A stretch of 36,339 nt of DNA from Treponema sp. (GTDB lineage: Bacteria > Spirochaetota > Spirochaetia > Treponematales > Treponemataceae), in contig JAFSRD010000028.1 in assembly GCA_017446265.1 (NCBI GenBank), forward strand, positions 1 to 36,339, read 5' to 3'. Shown here in pieces: positions 8,265 to 17,275 of the stretch. Position 1 is the stretch's first letter; every line of letters starts with the position of its first letter. Position numbers and translations under genes: made by a program. The notes below the pieces were generated by a model. It had not been told where the DNA came from. It saw only the letters and a program-made list of their open reading frames with translations, and made no database searches.

Positions 8265-9167
8265 CTATACTACTAGTTTTTTAAGCACTGCATCTTTTTG
8301 CCGCCAGTTTTTGTCAACTTTCACTTGCAAATCCAAGTCGATTTTGTAATCGAAAATCTCTTGCAGTTTTTCAAGCGCAGCAATGCGGATTGCCTTTATC
8401 ATCGCGGCGTTCTTGCCTATGACAATGCCTTTTTGACTTTCTCGCTCAACGCACAAGAATGCGCGCACCCACAAAAGCGTGCCGTTTTTTTTCATTTCCA
8501 TGTCAGCGATGTCAATGTAGATGCAGTGCGGAATCTCTTCGTCAAGGCGATTGATCGCTTCGCCACGAATTATCTCTGCAATGCGGAATCCGACATCTTG
8601 GTCTGTGTAATATTCTTTTGGATAGAGCGCGGGCGCCACAGGTGCAAGCGCGTACAACGCTTTGAGCACATCATTTACATGTTCATCTTTTTTTGCCGAC
8701 ATGCTTATTATTCGTTCGGCAGGAATCGCACTTAAAACGTCACAGATGAATTTGCGCGCGTTGTCGCTCTTTGCACCGCTTGCATCAAGCTTGTTTATTG
8801 CAACGACAATGCGCTCTGCATATGGTTGCAACAGTTCTGCAATGAGCGCCTCTTCTTCACGCGCCTCGCGCGTTGCGTCGAGTATGTATAAAATGGCGTC
8901 GGCATCTTTGAGCTGCTCCTGTGTGAGCGCGCGCAGCTTGAGGTTGAGCTTTTTTTCGCTTGCGTGATAGCCTGGCGTGTCAATGAATACGAGCTGGCCG
9001 GAAGACGTGTTCACTATGCCGCGTATTGCGTCACGCGTTGTCTGTGGAATTTCAGAGACAATTGAAACCAGTTCGCCGCATGCGGTATTGAGAAACGTTG
9101 ATTTTCCTGCTGACGGCCGTCCAATAATTGCGACGACTGCCGTTTTAGTTTGGGTGTGCGATTCCAT
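8265..9167 (-). CDS. era: GTPase Era
   Basis: This 300-aa ribosome-assembly GTPase binds the 3' end of 16S rRNA. G1 is GRPSAGKST, the switch region has PQTTRDAIRG, G3 is DTPGYH, G4 is NKLD and G5 is SAKK. A C-terminal KH domain contains VIGKNAAMIKAIRIAALEKLQ, ending in VDKNWRQKDAVLKKL. Length matches the family. There is no usable SD: GAGG is only 3 nt from ATG 9167. A TATACT box sits 7 nt upstream, predicting a leaderless or near-leaderless mRNA. Confidence 0.95.
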   Translation of the reverse strand: MESHTQTKTAVVAIIGRPSAGKSTFLNTACGELVSIVSEIPQTTRDAIRGIVNTSSGQLVFIDTPGYHASEKKLNLKLRALTQEQLKDADAILYILDATREAREEEALIAELLQPYAERIVVAINKLDASGAKSDNARKFICDVLSAIPAERIISMSAKKDEHVNDVLKALYALAPVAPALYPKEYYTDQDVGFRIAEIIRGEAINRLDEEIPHCIYIDIADMEMKKNGTLLWVRAFLCVERESQKGIVIGKNAAMIKAIRIAALEKLQEIFDYKIDLDLQVKVDKNWRQKDAVLKKLVV

Positions 9168-9174
9168 ATGCCTC

Positions 9175-9180
9175 AGTATA
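9175..9180 (-). promoter_or_regulatory. -10 box directly upstream of era
   Basis: On the minus strand TATACT (9180-9175) ends 7 nt before ATG 9167. The region 17 bp upstream is a T-run without a good -35 match. A start on or next to the initiation codon is expected. Confidence 0.45.
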
Positions 9181-9269
9181 GCGGATTTTTTTAAAGAAAA
9201 AAAGAAGCGTGCTTTTGATTTTTGATTGCATGTTTCCGGTTAGATTTTTACTTGATAAAATTCGCCCTC

Positions 9270-9297
9270 TTGGAAAAAAGTGCGTTTTGTGCATAAT
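9270..9297 (+). promoter_or_regulatory. Promoter of glgX abutting the start codon
   Basis: TTGGAA (9270-9275) and CATAAT (9292-9297) are 16 bp apart. The box ends 8 nt before ATG 9306, and no SD exists in the interval, so transcription should begin at about 9304. Confidence 0.5.
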
Positions 9298-9305
9298 AAA
9301 ATGCT

Positions 9306-11405
9306 ATGGACATTTCTCGTGTATTGCCTGGCAAGCCGGGAGCATATGGCGCAACAATTTTACCGGACGGAATCAATTTTGCGCTGTTCAGTAAAAATGC
9401 AGAGCGAGTCATTCTCAATCTGTTTGATGCACCAAATGCAAAGCAGCCATGCGACATTATTGAGCTTGACCCATGCGTTAATAAAACAGGCGATGTATGG
9501 CACGTGTTTATTAAAAACGCAAAAGCGGGTACGCTCTATCTTTATCAGATTGACGGTCCGTATAATCCTCCTGCAGGACATAGATTCAATATTAACAAAT
9601 ATCTTGTAGACCCATATGCAAAAGCGTTTACTGACGGCTCTATTTTTCGCTCGTATGGCAAACAGCGCGCTGCGGGGCTTGCAGGCATTGAAAACGGCAA
9701 GCTTTCCGATTTGTCCGATTTTCCAAAATGCGTTGTTGTAGATGAAGATGATTTTGACTGGCAAGGCGACAAACCGCTCAATCGACCGCTTTCTGAAACG
9801 ATTATCTACGAAGCACACGTAAAAGGATTTACGCGCTCGCATACGTCCGGCGTCTCGTGTCCTGGAACATACCGCGGTTTTATCGAAAAGATTCCGTATT
9901 TGCAGTATCTCGGTGTTACAGCTGTTGAGCTTATGCCGATGTTTGAATTCGACGAGTTTGAAAACGAGCGCGTGAATCCACGCACAGGAGAAAAATTAAC
10001 AAATTACTGGGGTTACAGCACTATAGGATTTTTTGCACCAAAAACATCATATGCTGCAGACAGAACGCCTGGCGGCGCTGTGCGCGAGTTTAAAGAACTC
10101 GTGCGTGAGTTGCACAAAGCAGGCATCGAAGTGATTCTTGACGTCGTGTACAATCACACGGCAGAAGGAAATGAGCACGGCATTACATTTTGTTTCCGCG
10201 GCATTGAAAACAGCATCTACTACATGCTGGTGCCAGAGCAAAAACAGTATTACAACAATTATTCTGGTTGTGGAAACACGATGAATACAAATCATCCTGT
10301 AGTAGGCAATTTTATTTTAGACAGCTTGCGCCACTGGGTGCTCGACATGCACGTAGACGGCTTCCGCTTTGATTTGGCAACCGCGCTGTGCCGCGCGCAA
10401 AATGGACACATGCTTTCAGACCCGCCGTTGCCTCACGCAATTTCAGAAGACCCTATTTTAGCAAAGACAAAATTGATTGCAGAGCCGTGGGACATCGGCG
10501 GCTATCAGCTTGGCAATTTTCCCGGCAGCAGATGGTGCGAATGGAACGGGCGTTTTCGCGATGACATACGACGCTTTATCCGCGGCGACGAGCACACTGC
10601 CACAGAAGCGGCAACGCGCCTTGCAGGGAGTTCTGACTTGTACAGGGCGAGCGGACGACAGCCCGTACATTCAATCAATTTTGTTACCGCGCACGACGGC
10701 TTTACGCTCAACGATGTGGTAAGCTACAACTACAAACACAACGAGGAGAACGGCGAATACAATCAAGACGGCAGCGACGACAACATAAGCTACAACAACG
10801 GATACGAAGGTGAATCGACAAATCCAAAAATTAATAAAACGCGCATTCGCAAGATAAAAAATTTTCTGACGTGTCTGCTGCTTGCAGAAGGAACGCCCAT
10901 GTTGCTTGCAGGCGACGAAATGATGCGCACCCAGCGTGGAAACAACAATGCATACTGCCATGACAATGAGCTTTCGTGGATGCACTGGCACGACTGCGAC
11001 ACGCACAAAGAAATCTTGCTTTACACAAAAGCGCTTATTCAACTGCGCAAAACATATGCTGCATTCAGACGTAATAAATTTTTTATGGATTCATCGGAAC
11101 TTTGCTGGTATGATGCAAATGGGAAAAATCCTGACTGGACAAAGAGCGGGAGATTTCTTGCGTACCGCCTTGACGAAATAGACGACGGCATAGGCGTGAA
11201 TGAATTTTATTTTGCGATTAACACAGACATTTACGATTTAACAATTACATTGCCATCTCCCGCAGGCGGTAAATGGTACCGCATTGCAGATACATCAATT
11301 GATGGCGGCGACGACATTCGCGAACCGGGCAACGAAGAGCTGTTGCACGAACAGCAGCGGTATGTGCTTCTTTCAGACAGTCTTGTTCTGTTGATGAGCA
11401 AGTAA
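9306..11405 (+). CDS. glgX: Glycogen debranching enzyme GlgX (isoamylase type)
   Basis: This 699-aa GH13 enzyme hydrolyses alpha-1,6 branches of glycogen or limit dextrin. An N-terminal CBM48-like domain (GKPGAYGATILPDGINFALFS) precedes the catalytic barrel. Barrel motifs are DVVYNHTAEG (region I), DGFRFDLATAL with nucleophile Asp356 (II), AEPWDIGG with acid Glu393 (III) and VTAHDGFTLND with Asp464 (IV). WCEWNGRFRDDIR, DGSDDNISYNNG and LLAGDEMMRTQRGNNNAYC are typical of GlgX/TreX. It is followed after 39 bp by glgP, giving a glycogen-breakdown operon. The start has no SD and a promoter right in front of it. Confidence 0.95.
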   Translation: MDISRVLPGKPGAYGATILPDGINFALFSKNAERVILNLFDAPNAKQPCDIIELDPCVNKTGDVWHVFIKNAKAGTLYLYQIDGPYNPPAGHRFNINKYLVDPYAKAFTDGSIFRSYGKQRAAGLAGIENGKLSDLSDFPKCVVVDEDDFDWQGDKPLNRPLSETIIYEAHVKGFTRSHTSGVSCPGTYRGFIEKIPYLQYLGVTAVELMPMFEFDEFENERVNPRTGEKLTNYWGYSTIGFFAPKTSYAADRTPGGAVREFKELVRELHKAGIEVILDVVYNHTAEGNEHGITFCFRGIENSIYYMLVPEQKQYYNNYSGCGNTMNTNHPVVGNFILDSLRHWVLDMHVDGFRFDLATALCRAQNGHMLSDPPLPHAISEDPILAKTKLIAEPWDIGGYQLGNFPGSRWCEWNGRFRDDIRRFIRGDEHTATEAATRLAGSSDLYRASGRQPVHSINFVTAHDGFTLNDVVSYNYKHNEENGEYNQDGSDDNISYNNGYEGESTNPKINKTRIRKIKNFLTCLLLAEGTPMLLAGDEMMRTQRGNNNAYCHDNELSWMHWHDCDTHKEILLYTKALIQLRKTYAAFRRNKFFMDSSELCWYDANGKNPDWTKSGRFLAYRLDEIDDGIGVNEFYFAINTDIYDLTITLPSPAGGKWYRIADTSIDGGDDIREPGNEELLHEQQRYVLLSDSLVLLMSK

Positions 11406-11444
11406 AATTATACTTGTCATGTATTGTAATTTGGAGGACGACTT

Positions 11445-13910
11445 ATGGAATTTAATGCTGATGAATTTAAAGCTACACTGTCGGCGCGGCTGTACAATCA
11501 ATACGGAAAAGATGTTTCGCAGGCGACAAAGCATGATTTGTTTGACGCTGTTTCTGCTTCTGCGCTCAAGCCAATTATGAAAAACTGGATGGCTACGCGC
11601 CGCGCATATGAAGAAAATCCTGTGCGCAAAATTTATTATCTGTCGGCAGAGTTTTTAATGGGACGCGCGCTCAGCAACAATCTTATCAATACGGGAATTA
11701 AAGAGCACGTTGTGGAAGTGCTTAAAGGAATGAATATAGATTTCAACATGATTGAAGACGAAGAGCCTGATGCAGGGCTTGGCAACGGCGGACTTGGCAG
11801 GCTTGCCGCATGTTTTCTTGACAGCCTTGCAACGCTTGATTATCCAGGTGTCGGATACGGCATACGGTATGAATACGGCATGTTTGAGCAGCGCATTGAA
11901 AACGGTTATCAGGTTGAGTATCCGGACAACTGGCTTCGCCACCGCGACCCGTGGGAAATAAAGCGCAACGATTTAGCAGTGACGGTGAAATTTGGCGGCA
12001 CTATTGCCTACGGCAAAGCTCCCGATGGACGCATGCGCTTTTATCTTGAAAACGCAGAAGAAGTCACTGCAACGCCATACGATATGCCTATTGTCGGCTA
12101 CGACACGAACACTGTGGGCACGCTGCGCTTGTGGGAAGCTACATCGCCTAACGGATTCGATTTGCAGTTGTTCAACGACATGCAGTACAATCGTGCAGTA
12201 GAGCGCCAGAACAGTGCGGAGAACATCAGCCGCGTGCTTTATCCGAACGATTCCGGTCCGAGCGGAAAAGCGCTTCGCCTCAAACAGCAGTATTTTTTCT
12301 CATCTGCGAGCTTGCAGGATTTAGTGCATCACTATGTTGCGCGCTTTGGCACAGATTTCAGCAAATTTTCAGAACTGCACGTCATTCAACTCAACGACAC
12401 GCATCCTGTTGTAGCAATTCCAGAGCTCATGCGCATCCTTATGGACGAGTACAACGCAGGCTGGGATGAGGCGTGGAATGTTGTGACGCACACATTCGCA
12501 TATACAAATCATACGATTCTCTCGGAGGCGCTTGAAAAATGGCCTATTGAGATTTTTCAAGGATTGCTCCCGCGTGTCTATCAAATCGTTGAAGAAATCA
12601 ACAGGCGCTTTCTTATCACTGTGCGCGAAAAATATCCTGACGACTACGACCGCCATCAGCGTATGTCTATCATCAACAACGGCAGAGTGTATATGGCGTG
12701 GCTTGCAATTGCATCGTGCTTTAGCGTAAACGGCGTTGCAGAGTTGCATACAGAATTGTTGAAGACGCGCGAGCTTAAAAACTGGTACGAGCTGTATCCC
12801 GAAAAATTTAACAACAAGACAAATGGCATTACGCAGCGTCGCTGGCTTTTGAACGCAAATCCTGCGCTTGCATCGTTCATTACAAAACGCATTGGTCACG
12901 GCTGGGAAAAAGATTTGCCGCGCTTGAAAGCACTTGAAAAATTTGTTGACGACGATGCAACGCTCAACGAGCTTGCAGCAATTAAGCGCGCGAACAAGCA
13001 GCAGCTTGCAGAATGTTTGAAGCATACGCAAAACGAATTCCTCGACCCAGACAGCATTTTTGACGTGCAGGTAAAGCGGCTTCACGAGTACAAACGGCAG
13101 TTGCTCAACGTGCTGCACATCATGTATCTGTACAACCGTCTCATAGACGAGGCAGACTTTAATCCGCCTGCGCGAACATTTATATTTGGCGCAAAAGCTG
13201 CTTCAGGTTACCGCCGCGCAAAGGCGATTATTAAATTGATAAACACTGTTGCAGACAGAATCAACAACGACCGTCGCGTACGCGGCAAAATACGCGTTGT
13301 GTTTATTGAAAACTACCGCGTGAGCATTGCAGAAAAAATATTTCCCGCAGCAGATGTATCTGAACAGATTTCTACTGCCGGCTTTGAAGCTTCGGGCACG
13401 AGCAACATGAAGTTTATGGTGAACGGTGCGCTTACGCTCGGCACTATGGACGGCGCAAACATCGAAATTGTCAATGAAGCGGGGAAAGAAAATGTGTTTA
13501 CGTTCGGGCTTTCTGCGCAAGAGATTATTAAAATGCAAAACGAGCACAGCTACAATCCGCAGGAAATGCTTGCACGCAATCCGTCGCTTGCGCGTGTCGT
13601 AGAACAACTTGTTGACGGCACATACGACCCGACGCATCAAGAGTTCAAGGAACTTTACGACTCGCTGGTGTATGGCATTGAAGGGCAGAGGCCCGATGTG
13701 TACTACATTCTCGCAGATTTTGATGCGTACTGCAAAGCGCAAGAAACTGTCGTTGCATCGTATCAAAATCAACGGGCGTGGACGCGCAAAGTGTTGCTGA
13801 ACATTGCAAACAGCGGCAAATTTTCTTCAGACCGCACAATTCAAGATTATGTACGCGACATCTGGCATTTGAAAAAAATTTTAATAGAAGTTGCTGACGA
13901 GGCAGAATGA
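11445..13910 (+). CDS. glgP: Glycogen/alpha-glucan phosphorylase
   Basis: This 821-aa GT35 enzyme releases glucose 1-phosphate from glycogen. The N-terminus contains IYYLSAEFLMGRALSNNL and AGLGNGGLGRLAACFLDS. The substrate region shows YGIRYEYGMFEQ and VIQLNDTHPVVAIPELMR. The C-terminal domain has KRLHEYKRQLLN and the PLP site EASGTSNMKFMVNGALTLG with Lys656. Length is normal. ATG 11445 has a strong SD (GGAGG 11433-11437). It acts after glgX in the same operon, and its stop overlaps the start of the next gene in an ATGA. Confidence 0.97.
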   Translation: MEFNADEFKATLSARLYNQYGKDVSQATKHDLFDAVSASALKPIMKNWMATRRAYEENPVRKIYYLSAEFLMGRALSNNLINTGIKEHVVEVLKGMNIDFNMIEDEEPDAGLGNGGLGRLAACFLDSLATLDYPGVGYGIRYEYGMFEQRIENGYQVEYPDNWLRHRDPWEIKRNDLAVTVKFGGTIAYGKAPDGRMRFYLENAEEVTATPYDMPIVGYDTNTVGTLRLWEATSPNGFDLQLFNDMQYNRAVERQNSAENISRVLYPNDSGPSGKALRLKQQYFFSSASLQDLVHHYVARFGTDFSKFSELHVIQLNDTHPVVAIPELMRILMDEYNAGWDEAWNVVTHTFAYTNHTILSEALEKWPIEIFQGLLPRVYQIVEEINRRFLITVREKYPDDYDRHQRMSIINNGRVYMAWLAIASCFSVNGVAELHTELLKTRELKNWYELYPEKFNNKTNGITQRRWLLNANPALASFITKRIGHGWEKDLPRLKALEKFVDDDATLNELAAIKRANKQQLAECLKHTQNEFLDPDSIFDVQVKRLHEYKRQLLNVLHIMYLYNRLIDEADFNPPARTFIFGAKAASGYRRAKAIIKLINTVADRINNDRRVRGKIRVVFIENYRVSIAEKIFPAADVSEQISTAGFEASGTSNMKFMVNGALTLGTMDGANIEIVNEAGKENVFTFGLSAQEIIKMQNEHSYNPQEMLARNPSLARVVEQLVDGTYDPTHQEFKELYDSLVYGIEGQRPDVYYILADFDAYCKAQETVVASYQNQRAWTRKVLLNIANSGKFSSDRTIQDYVRDIWHLKKILIEVADEAE

Positions 13911-14809
13911 CAAGCAAACAAATCTCATTTTTTGCTGCATGCGGTTTGCTGCTCACATCGTGCATCTGGGGTTTTGCATTTGTCATTGTAAAAGACAGTC
14001 TCGATTATGTCGGTGCAATCTATATGATGGCATTCCGCTTTTCAATTGCGGCAGGCGCCCTCGCGCTGCTGTTCGTAAAGCAGTTGAAGCTGCTTAACAG
14101 TGCGTACTGGAAAAATGGCGCAACGCTCGGCTCGTTTTTGTTTTTTGCCTACGCGTTTCAAACTGTCGGATGCGATTACACGACGGCGGGGAAAAATGCA
14201 TTTCTCACAACAATGTACGTCATGCTTGTGCCGTTGTTCAGTTGGCCGCTCTATAAAAAGCGTCCGAGTTGGTATGTATTTGCTGCCGCCGCAATTTCAA
14301 TTACCGGTATAGGCTTGCTCGCGCTTTCAAGCGACGATGGCATCTTGTCAATCAACAAAGGTGATGCGCTCACGCTCGTGTGCGGCATCTTTTATGCAGT
14401 GCATATTTTGTATATGGAAAAGTGCAACATTGACCAAAGCCCTATTTTATTGACAGTGCTTCAATTTTTCTTTGCAGCGATTTTTTCGTGGATAGTCGCG
14501 CCGTTTTTCAATGGTGCGTTTCCGCTTGAAGCAGTAAAAAATCCGCGCGTGATTGCTTCCATGATGTATCTCGGACTGTTGAGCACGATGGTTGCGTTTG
14601 CGTTGCAAAATGTGGGACTGAAGTATGTGCAATCGTCGCTTGCTGCGCTCCTTCTGTCATTTGAGTCTGTGTTTGGCGTTTTGTTCAGCACGCTTTTACT
14701 GCGTGAACGCCTCTCCGCGCGCATGATTGTTGGCTGCGTTTTTATTTTCTTTGCAGTCATACTTGCGCAGACAAAATTTGATTTTCGGAAAACACAAAAC
14801 ACAAAATAA
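13907..14809 (+). CDS. EamA-family (drug/metabolite superfamily) transporter
   Basis: This 300-aa inner-membrane protein has about ten hydrophobic helices in two EamA repeats. The first has SCIWGFAFVIVKDSLDYVGAIYM and RFSIAAGALAL; the second has YLGLLSTMVAFALQNVGLKYV followed by SLAALLLSFESVFGVLFS, the classic end motif. It is coupled to glgP by an ATGA overlap, an unexpected partner for glycogen breakdown. Substrate unknown; amino acid or metabolite export is typical. A hairpin terminator follows. Confidence 0.88.
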   Translation: MTSKQISFFAACGLLLTSCIWGFAFVIVKDSLDYVGAIYMMAFRFSIAAGALALLFVKQLKLLNSAYWKNGATLGSFLFFAYAFQTVGCDYTTAGKNAFLTTMYVMLVPLFSWPLYKKRPSWYVFAAAAISITGIGLLALSSDDGILSINKGDALTLVCGIFYAVHILYMEKCNIDQSPILLTVLQFFFAAIFSWIVAPFFNGAFPLEAVKNPRVIASMMYLGLLSTMVAFALQNVGLKYVQSSLAALLLSFESVFGVLFSTLLLRERLSARMIVGCVFIFFAVILAQTKFDFRKTQNTK

Positions 14810-14814
14810 TAGGT

Positions 14815-14842
14815 CTGTTTTGAAACTGAGGTTTTCAAACAG
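14815..14842 (+). terminator. Hairpin behind the glg operon
   Basis: CTGTTTTGAAA pairs imperfectly with TTTTCAAACAG around a short loop, starting 6 nt after the EamA stop. It is the same palindrome type as at 4795 and 28558. Confidence 0.55.
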
Positions 14843-14848
14843 GTTTAA

Positions 14849-14877
14849 TTGACTTTTGTTTTTCAAAATTTTATACT
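14849..14877 (+). promoter_or_regulatory. Promoter of the amino acid ABC transporter
   Basis: TTGACT (14849-14854) and TATACT (14872-14877) are exactly 17 bp apart, predicting a start at about 14884. It begins directly behind the preceding terminator. Confidence 0.7.
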
Positions 14878-14883
14878 CTATTA

Positions 14884-14913
14884 GGCAGAGCACATTCTGC
14901 CCATTTTTATTTT
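14884..14913 (+). promoter_or_regulatory. 5'-terminal hairpin with T-rich tail in the transporter leader
   Basis: GGCAGA (14884-14889) pairs with TCTGCC (14896-14901), followed by a T-rich tract to 14914. Its position at the predicted mRNA 5' end fits either a stabilising cap hairpin or a weak attenuator. Confidence 0.35.
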
Positions 14914-14943
14914 TGCGGAAAATTTCGCGTAAGGAGTTTAAGA

Positions 14944-15717
14944 ATGAAAAAAATTGTATTTGGAATTGCAGTTGCAGTTGTAGTCGCGTTGTTTAGCGCA
15001 TCGTGCTCAAAAAAAGCGCACGTTGCTATCACGTCGGTTGAAGATTTAAACGGCAAACGAATAGGCTGTCAGGCGGGAACAACAGGCGAATTATATGTAG
15101 AAGAGAATATAGCAGATGCCACGCTTAAATCGTTCAAGACAGGCATGGATGCTGCACTTGATTTAAAGAATGGCGCAATTGATGCAATCATCCTTGACGA
15201 GCTCCCCGCAAAAGAGATTGTCAAGCGCAACGCAGATTTGGTGATACTCGACATTCAGTTTGCGACAGAGGAATACGCAATCGCTGTTAAAAAGGGAAAT
15301 GCCGCGCTGCTCGATTCAATCAACAAGACTATTTCTACAATGAAAGCAGACGGCACGTATGAGCAGCTTGTCAATGCATTCATGCCTGTTGACGGCAACA
15401 TTATTGTGCCCGAGACAATTGAAACGAGCGGCGATGCAATCAAGATGGGAACGAACGCGGCATTTCCACCGTTTGAATATATGGAAGGGGCAACTCCCGT
15501 CGGTTTTGATATAACGATGAGTCAGATGATTGCGCGCGACTGCGGAAAAAAACTGCACGTTGTTGACATGGCGTTCGATGGATTGATTGCAGCCCTTCAG
15601 TCAAATGCAATTGATTTTATTGCTGCTGGCATGACGGCAACTGATGAGCGCAGAAAGAATGTTGATTTTTCCGAGCCGTATTACTCATCAAACCAAGTGA
15701 TTATCGTTCGGAAGTGA
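14944..15717 (+). CDS. Polar amino acid ABC transporter substrate-binding lipoprotein with swapped (permuted) lobes
   Basis: This 257-aa lipoprotein belongs to the SBP_bac_3 family. The signal ends in the lipobox FSASC (Cys21), and AAGGAG lies upstream of the ATG. In ordinary members the order is lobe 1 (GTxAAFPPFEY...GFD...DG...ALQ...D....GMT.T.ERR..V.FS.PYY) and then lobe 2 (edL.GKrIG.Q.GTTGE...DGTYEQL). Here lobe 2 comes first (residues about 32-147: VEDLNGKRIGCQAGTTGE, LDLKNGAIDAIILDE, KADGTYEQLVNAF). A linker of about 18 residues follows, then lobe 1 (166-257), ending abruptly at VIIVRK, the hinge strand. Key ligand residues survive: Arg236 (TDERRK) and Asp85. Permease and ATPase genes follow. 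Confidence 0.9.
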   Translation: MKKIVFGIAVAVVVALFSASCSKKAHVAITSVEDLNGKRIGCQAGTTGELYVEENIADATLKSFKTGMDAALDLKNGAIDAIILDELPAKEIVKRNADLVILDIQFATEEYAIAVKKGNAALLDSINKTISTMKADGTYEQLVNAFMPVDGNIIVPETIETSGDAIKMGTNAAFPPFEYMEGATPVGFDITMSQMIARDCGKKLHVVDMAFDGLIAALQSNAIDFIAAGMTATDERRKNVDFSEPYYSSNQVIIVRK

Positions 15718-15804
15718 TGCCTGTTTGGCAGATTTGCTGTGCCTGGTGCGCCTGTATTTTTTTTAACGCATAGTTGTTGGCGTGACGTTTTTTAGGAGCA
15801 AAAA

Positions 15805-16470
15805 GTGACATTTTTTGACACGATGATAGCTGGACAACGATGGACACTCGTTTTCCGTGGGCTTGGCACAACATTGCTCATCGCTTTGTGCGCAGTCCTC
15901 ATTGGCTCTGTGCTCGGTTGCATATTTGCGCTGTTTAAAATCTCAAAGAACAAAGTGCTGCGAAAAATCTCTGAAGTGTATACGACAGTTATTCGTGGCG
16001 TGCCCATGGCAACACAGCTTATGATTTTCTACTTTGTCATTTTTTCGCCACTCGGCATGAGTAACGCCATTCTCGTTGCGATTATTTCATTTGGCATCAA
16101 TTCAGGCGCATACTGCACGGAGATTTTTCGTGCAGGCATTCAAGGCGTTGACGCAGGACAAATGGAAGCAGGGCGCTCGCTTGGTCTTTCATGGAGTCAG
16201 ACGCTTGTAAAAATTATCATGCCGCAGGCAGTGCGCACCATTCTGCCCACATACACGAGTGAGTTTATCGCGCTTATCAAAGAGACATCTGTGGCAAGTT
16301 TCATCGCTGTAATTGATTTGCAAAAAGCGTGCGATAATATTCGCAATGCTACCTACAACGCGTGGATACCATTACTCTCCTGCGCTGCAATTTATCTGTG
16401 CCTTACTGTTGGCTTGACGAAATTCTTTTTAATTTTTGAGCGGAGGCTTGCACGCAGTGATAGAAGTTAA
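15805..16470 (+). CDS. Polar amino acid ABC transporter permease (HisM/GlnP type)
   Basis: This 221-aa inner-membrane protein has about five helices. It begins at GTG 15805 with AGGAG 6 nt upstream. The N-terminal [22 protein letters not shown] and [14 protein letters not shown] are typical of HisM-type permeases. The cytoplasmic EAA loop is [20 protein letters not shown], followed by [16 protein letters not shown]. An 87-bp gap ending in a T-run separates it from the binding-protein gene. Only one permease is encoded, so a homodimer is expected. Its end overlaps the ATPase gene. Confidence 0.93.
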   Translation: MTFFDTMIAGQRWTLVFRGLGTTLLIALCAVLIGSVLGCIFALFKISKNKVLRKISEVYTTVIRGVPMATQLMIFYFVIFSPLGMSNAILVAIISFGINSGAYCTEIFRAGIQGVDAGQMEAGRSLGLSWSQTLVKIIMPQAVRTILPTYTSEFIALIKETSVASFIAVIDLQKACDNIRNATYNAWIPLLSCAAIYLCLTVGLTKFFLIFERRLARSDRS

Positions 16471-17179
16471 AAATTTGATAAAAGCGTTTGACGGCAAAAA
16501 TATTCTTGCTAATATTTCTGAAAATATAACGCAAGGCGAAAAAATCGTAATCATCGGGCCGTCAGGTGCTGGGAAGAGTACATTTTTGCGCTGCCTCAAT
16601 TTGCTTGAAAAGCCTGACAGCGGGCATATCTATTTTCACAATATTGATATAACTGATGAAAAGACAAACATTGATGAGTTGCGCAGCAGAATAGGAATGG
16701 TGTTTCAACACTTTAATTTGTTTCCACATCTGACTGTGTTGCAGAACATTACGCTTGCGCCTGTTACGCTAAAAAAGCAGATAAAAGCAGAAGCGGAAGA
16801 AAATGCAATGAAACTGCTTGCGCGGATTGGACTTGCAGACAAAGCTGCAACATATCCGTCAAAACTCTCTGGCGGACAAAAACAACGTATTGCGATTGTA
16901 CGTGCGCTTGCAATGAATCCCGAAGTTATGCTGTTCGACGAGCCTACTTCTGCACTTGATCCTGAAATGGTTGGCGAAGTGCTCCACTTGATGAAAGATT
17001 TGGCCGACGAAGGCATGACAATGGTTGTCGTCTCTCATGAGATGGGATTTGCACGCGAGGTTGCAACGCGCATGCTCTTTATGGACGATGGTATTATTGC
17101 AGAAGCAGGAACAAGCGAAGAAATTTTTAATAATCCGAAAAGCGAGCGGTTGCAGCAATTTTTAAAATCAGTGTTGTAA
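16457..17179 (+). CDS. Polar amino acid ABC transporter ATP-binding protein (GlnQ type)
   Basis: This 240-aa ATPase energises the preceding permease. Walker A is GPSGAGKST, the Q-loop region is [18 protein letters not shown], the signature is LSGGQKQR, Walker B is [14 protein letters not shown] and the H-loop is [11 protein letters not shown] choose GTG 16457 because GGAGG (16442-16446) is 10 nt upstream; TTG 16436 lies before the SD. The gene starts inside the permease frame (14-bp overlap), indicating coupling. Substrate is a polar amino acid by family; identity unknown. Confidence 0.93.
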   Translation: MIEVKNLIKAFDGKNILANISENITQGEKIVIIGPSGAGKSTFLRCLNLLEKPDSGHIYFHNIDITDEKTNIDELRSRIGMVFQHFNLFPHLTVLQNITLAPVTLKKQIKAEAEENAMKLLARIGLADKAATYPSKLSGGQKQRIAIVRALAMNPEVMLFDEPTSALDPEMVGEVLHLMKDLADEGMTMVVVSHEMGFAREVATRMLFMDDGIIAEAGTSEEIFNNPKSERLQQFLKSVL

Positions 17180-17202
17180 AAAATGCGCGCAGCGGCTATA
17201 AC

Positions 17203-17231
17203 TTGCATGGCGCACGGCAATCAATTATATT
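17203..17231 (+). promoter_or_regulatory. Promoter of the NhaC-type antiporter
   Basis: TTGCAT (17203-17208) and TATATT (17226-17231) are 17 bp apart, the same hexamer pair as before the alcohol dehydrogenase. The leader contains a small GATGAT-TTG-ATCATC hairpin (17241-17255) ahead of GGAGG. Confidence 0.6.
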
Positions 17232-17275
17232 TTGTTTTGGGATGATTTGATCATCATGGATGGAGGAAATAAAAA

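Noticed and set aside
12369-13118. Long antisense open frame (249 codons) within glgP
   Set aside because: Shadow of a GC-skewed codon pattern opposite a strongly conserved gene; no start signals or domain features.
16436-16456. TTG start for the ABC ATPase
   Set aside because: It precedes the GGAGG at 16442-16446; GTG 16457 has the correct spacing.
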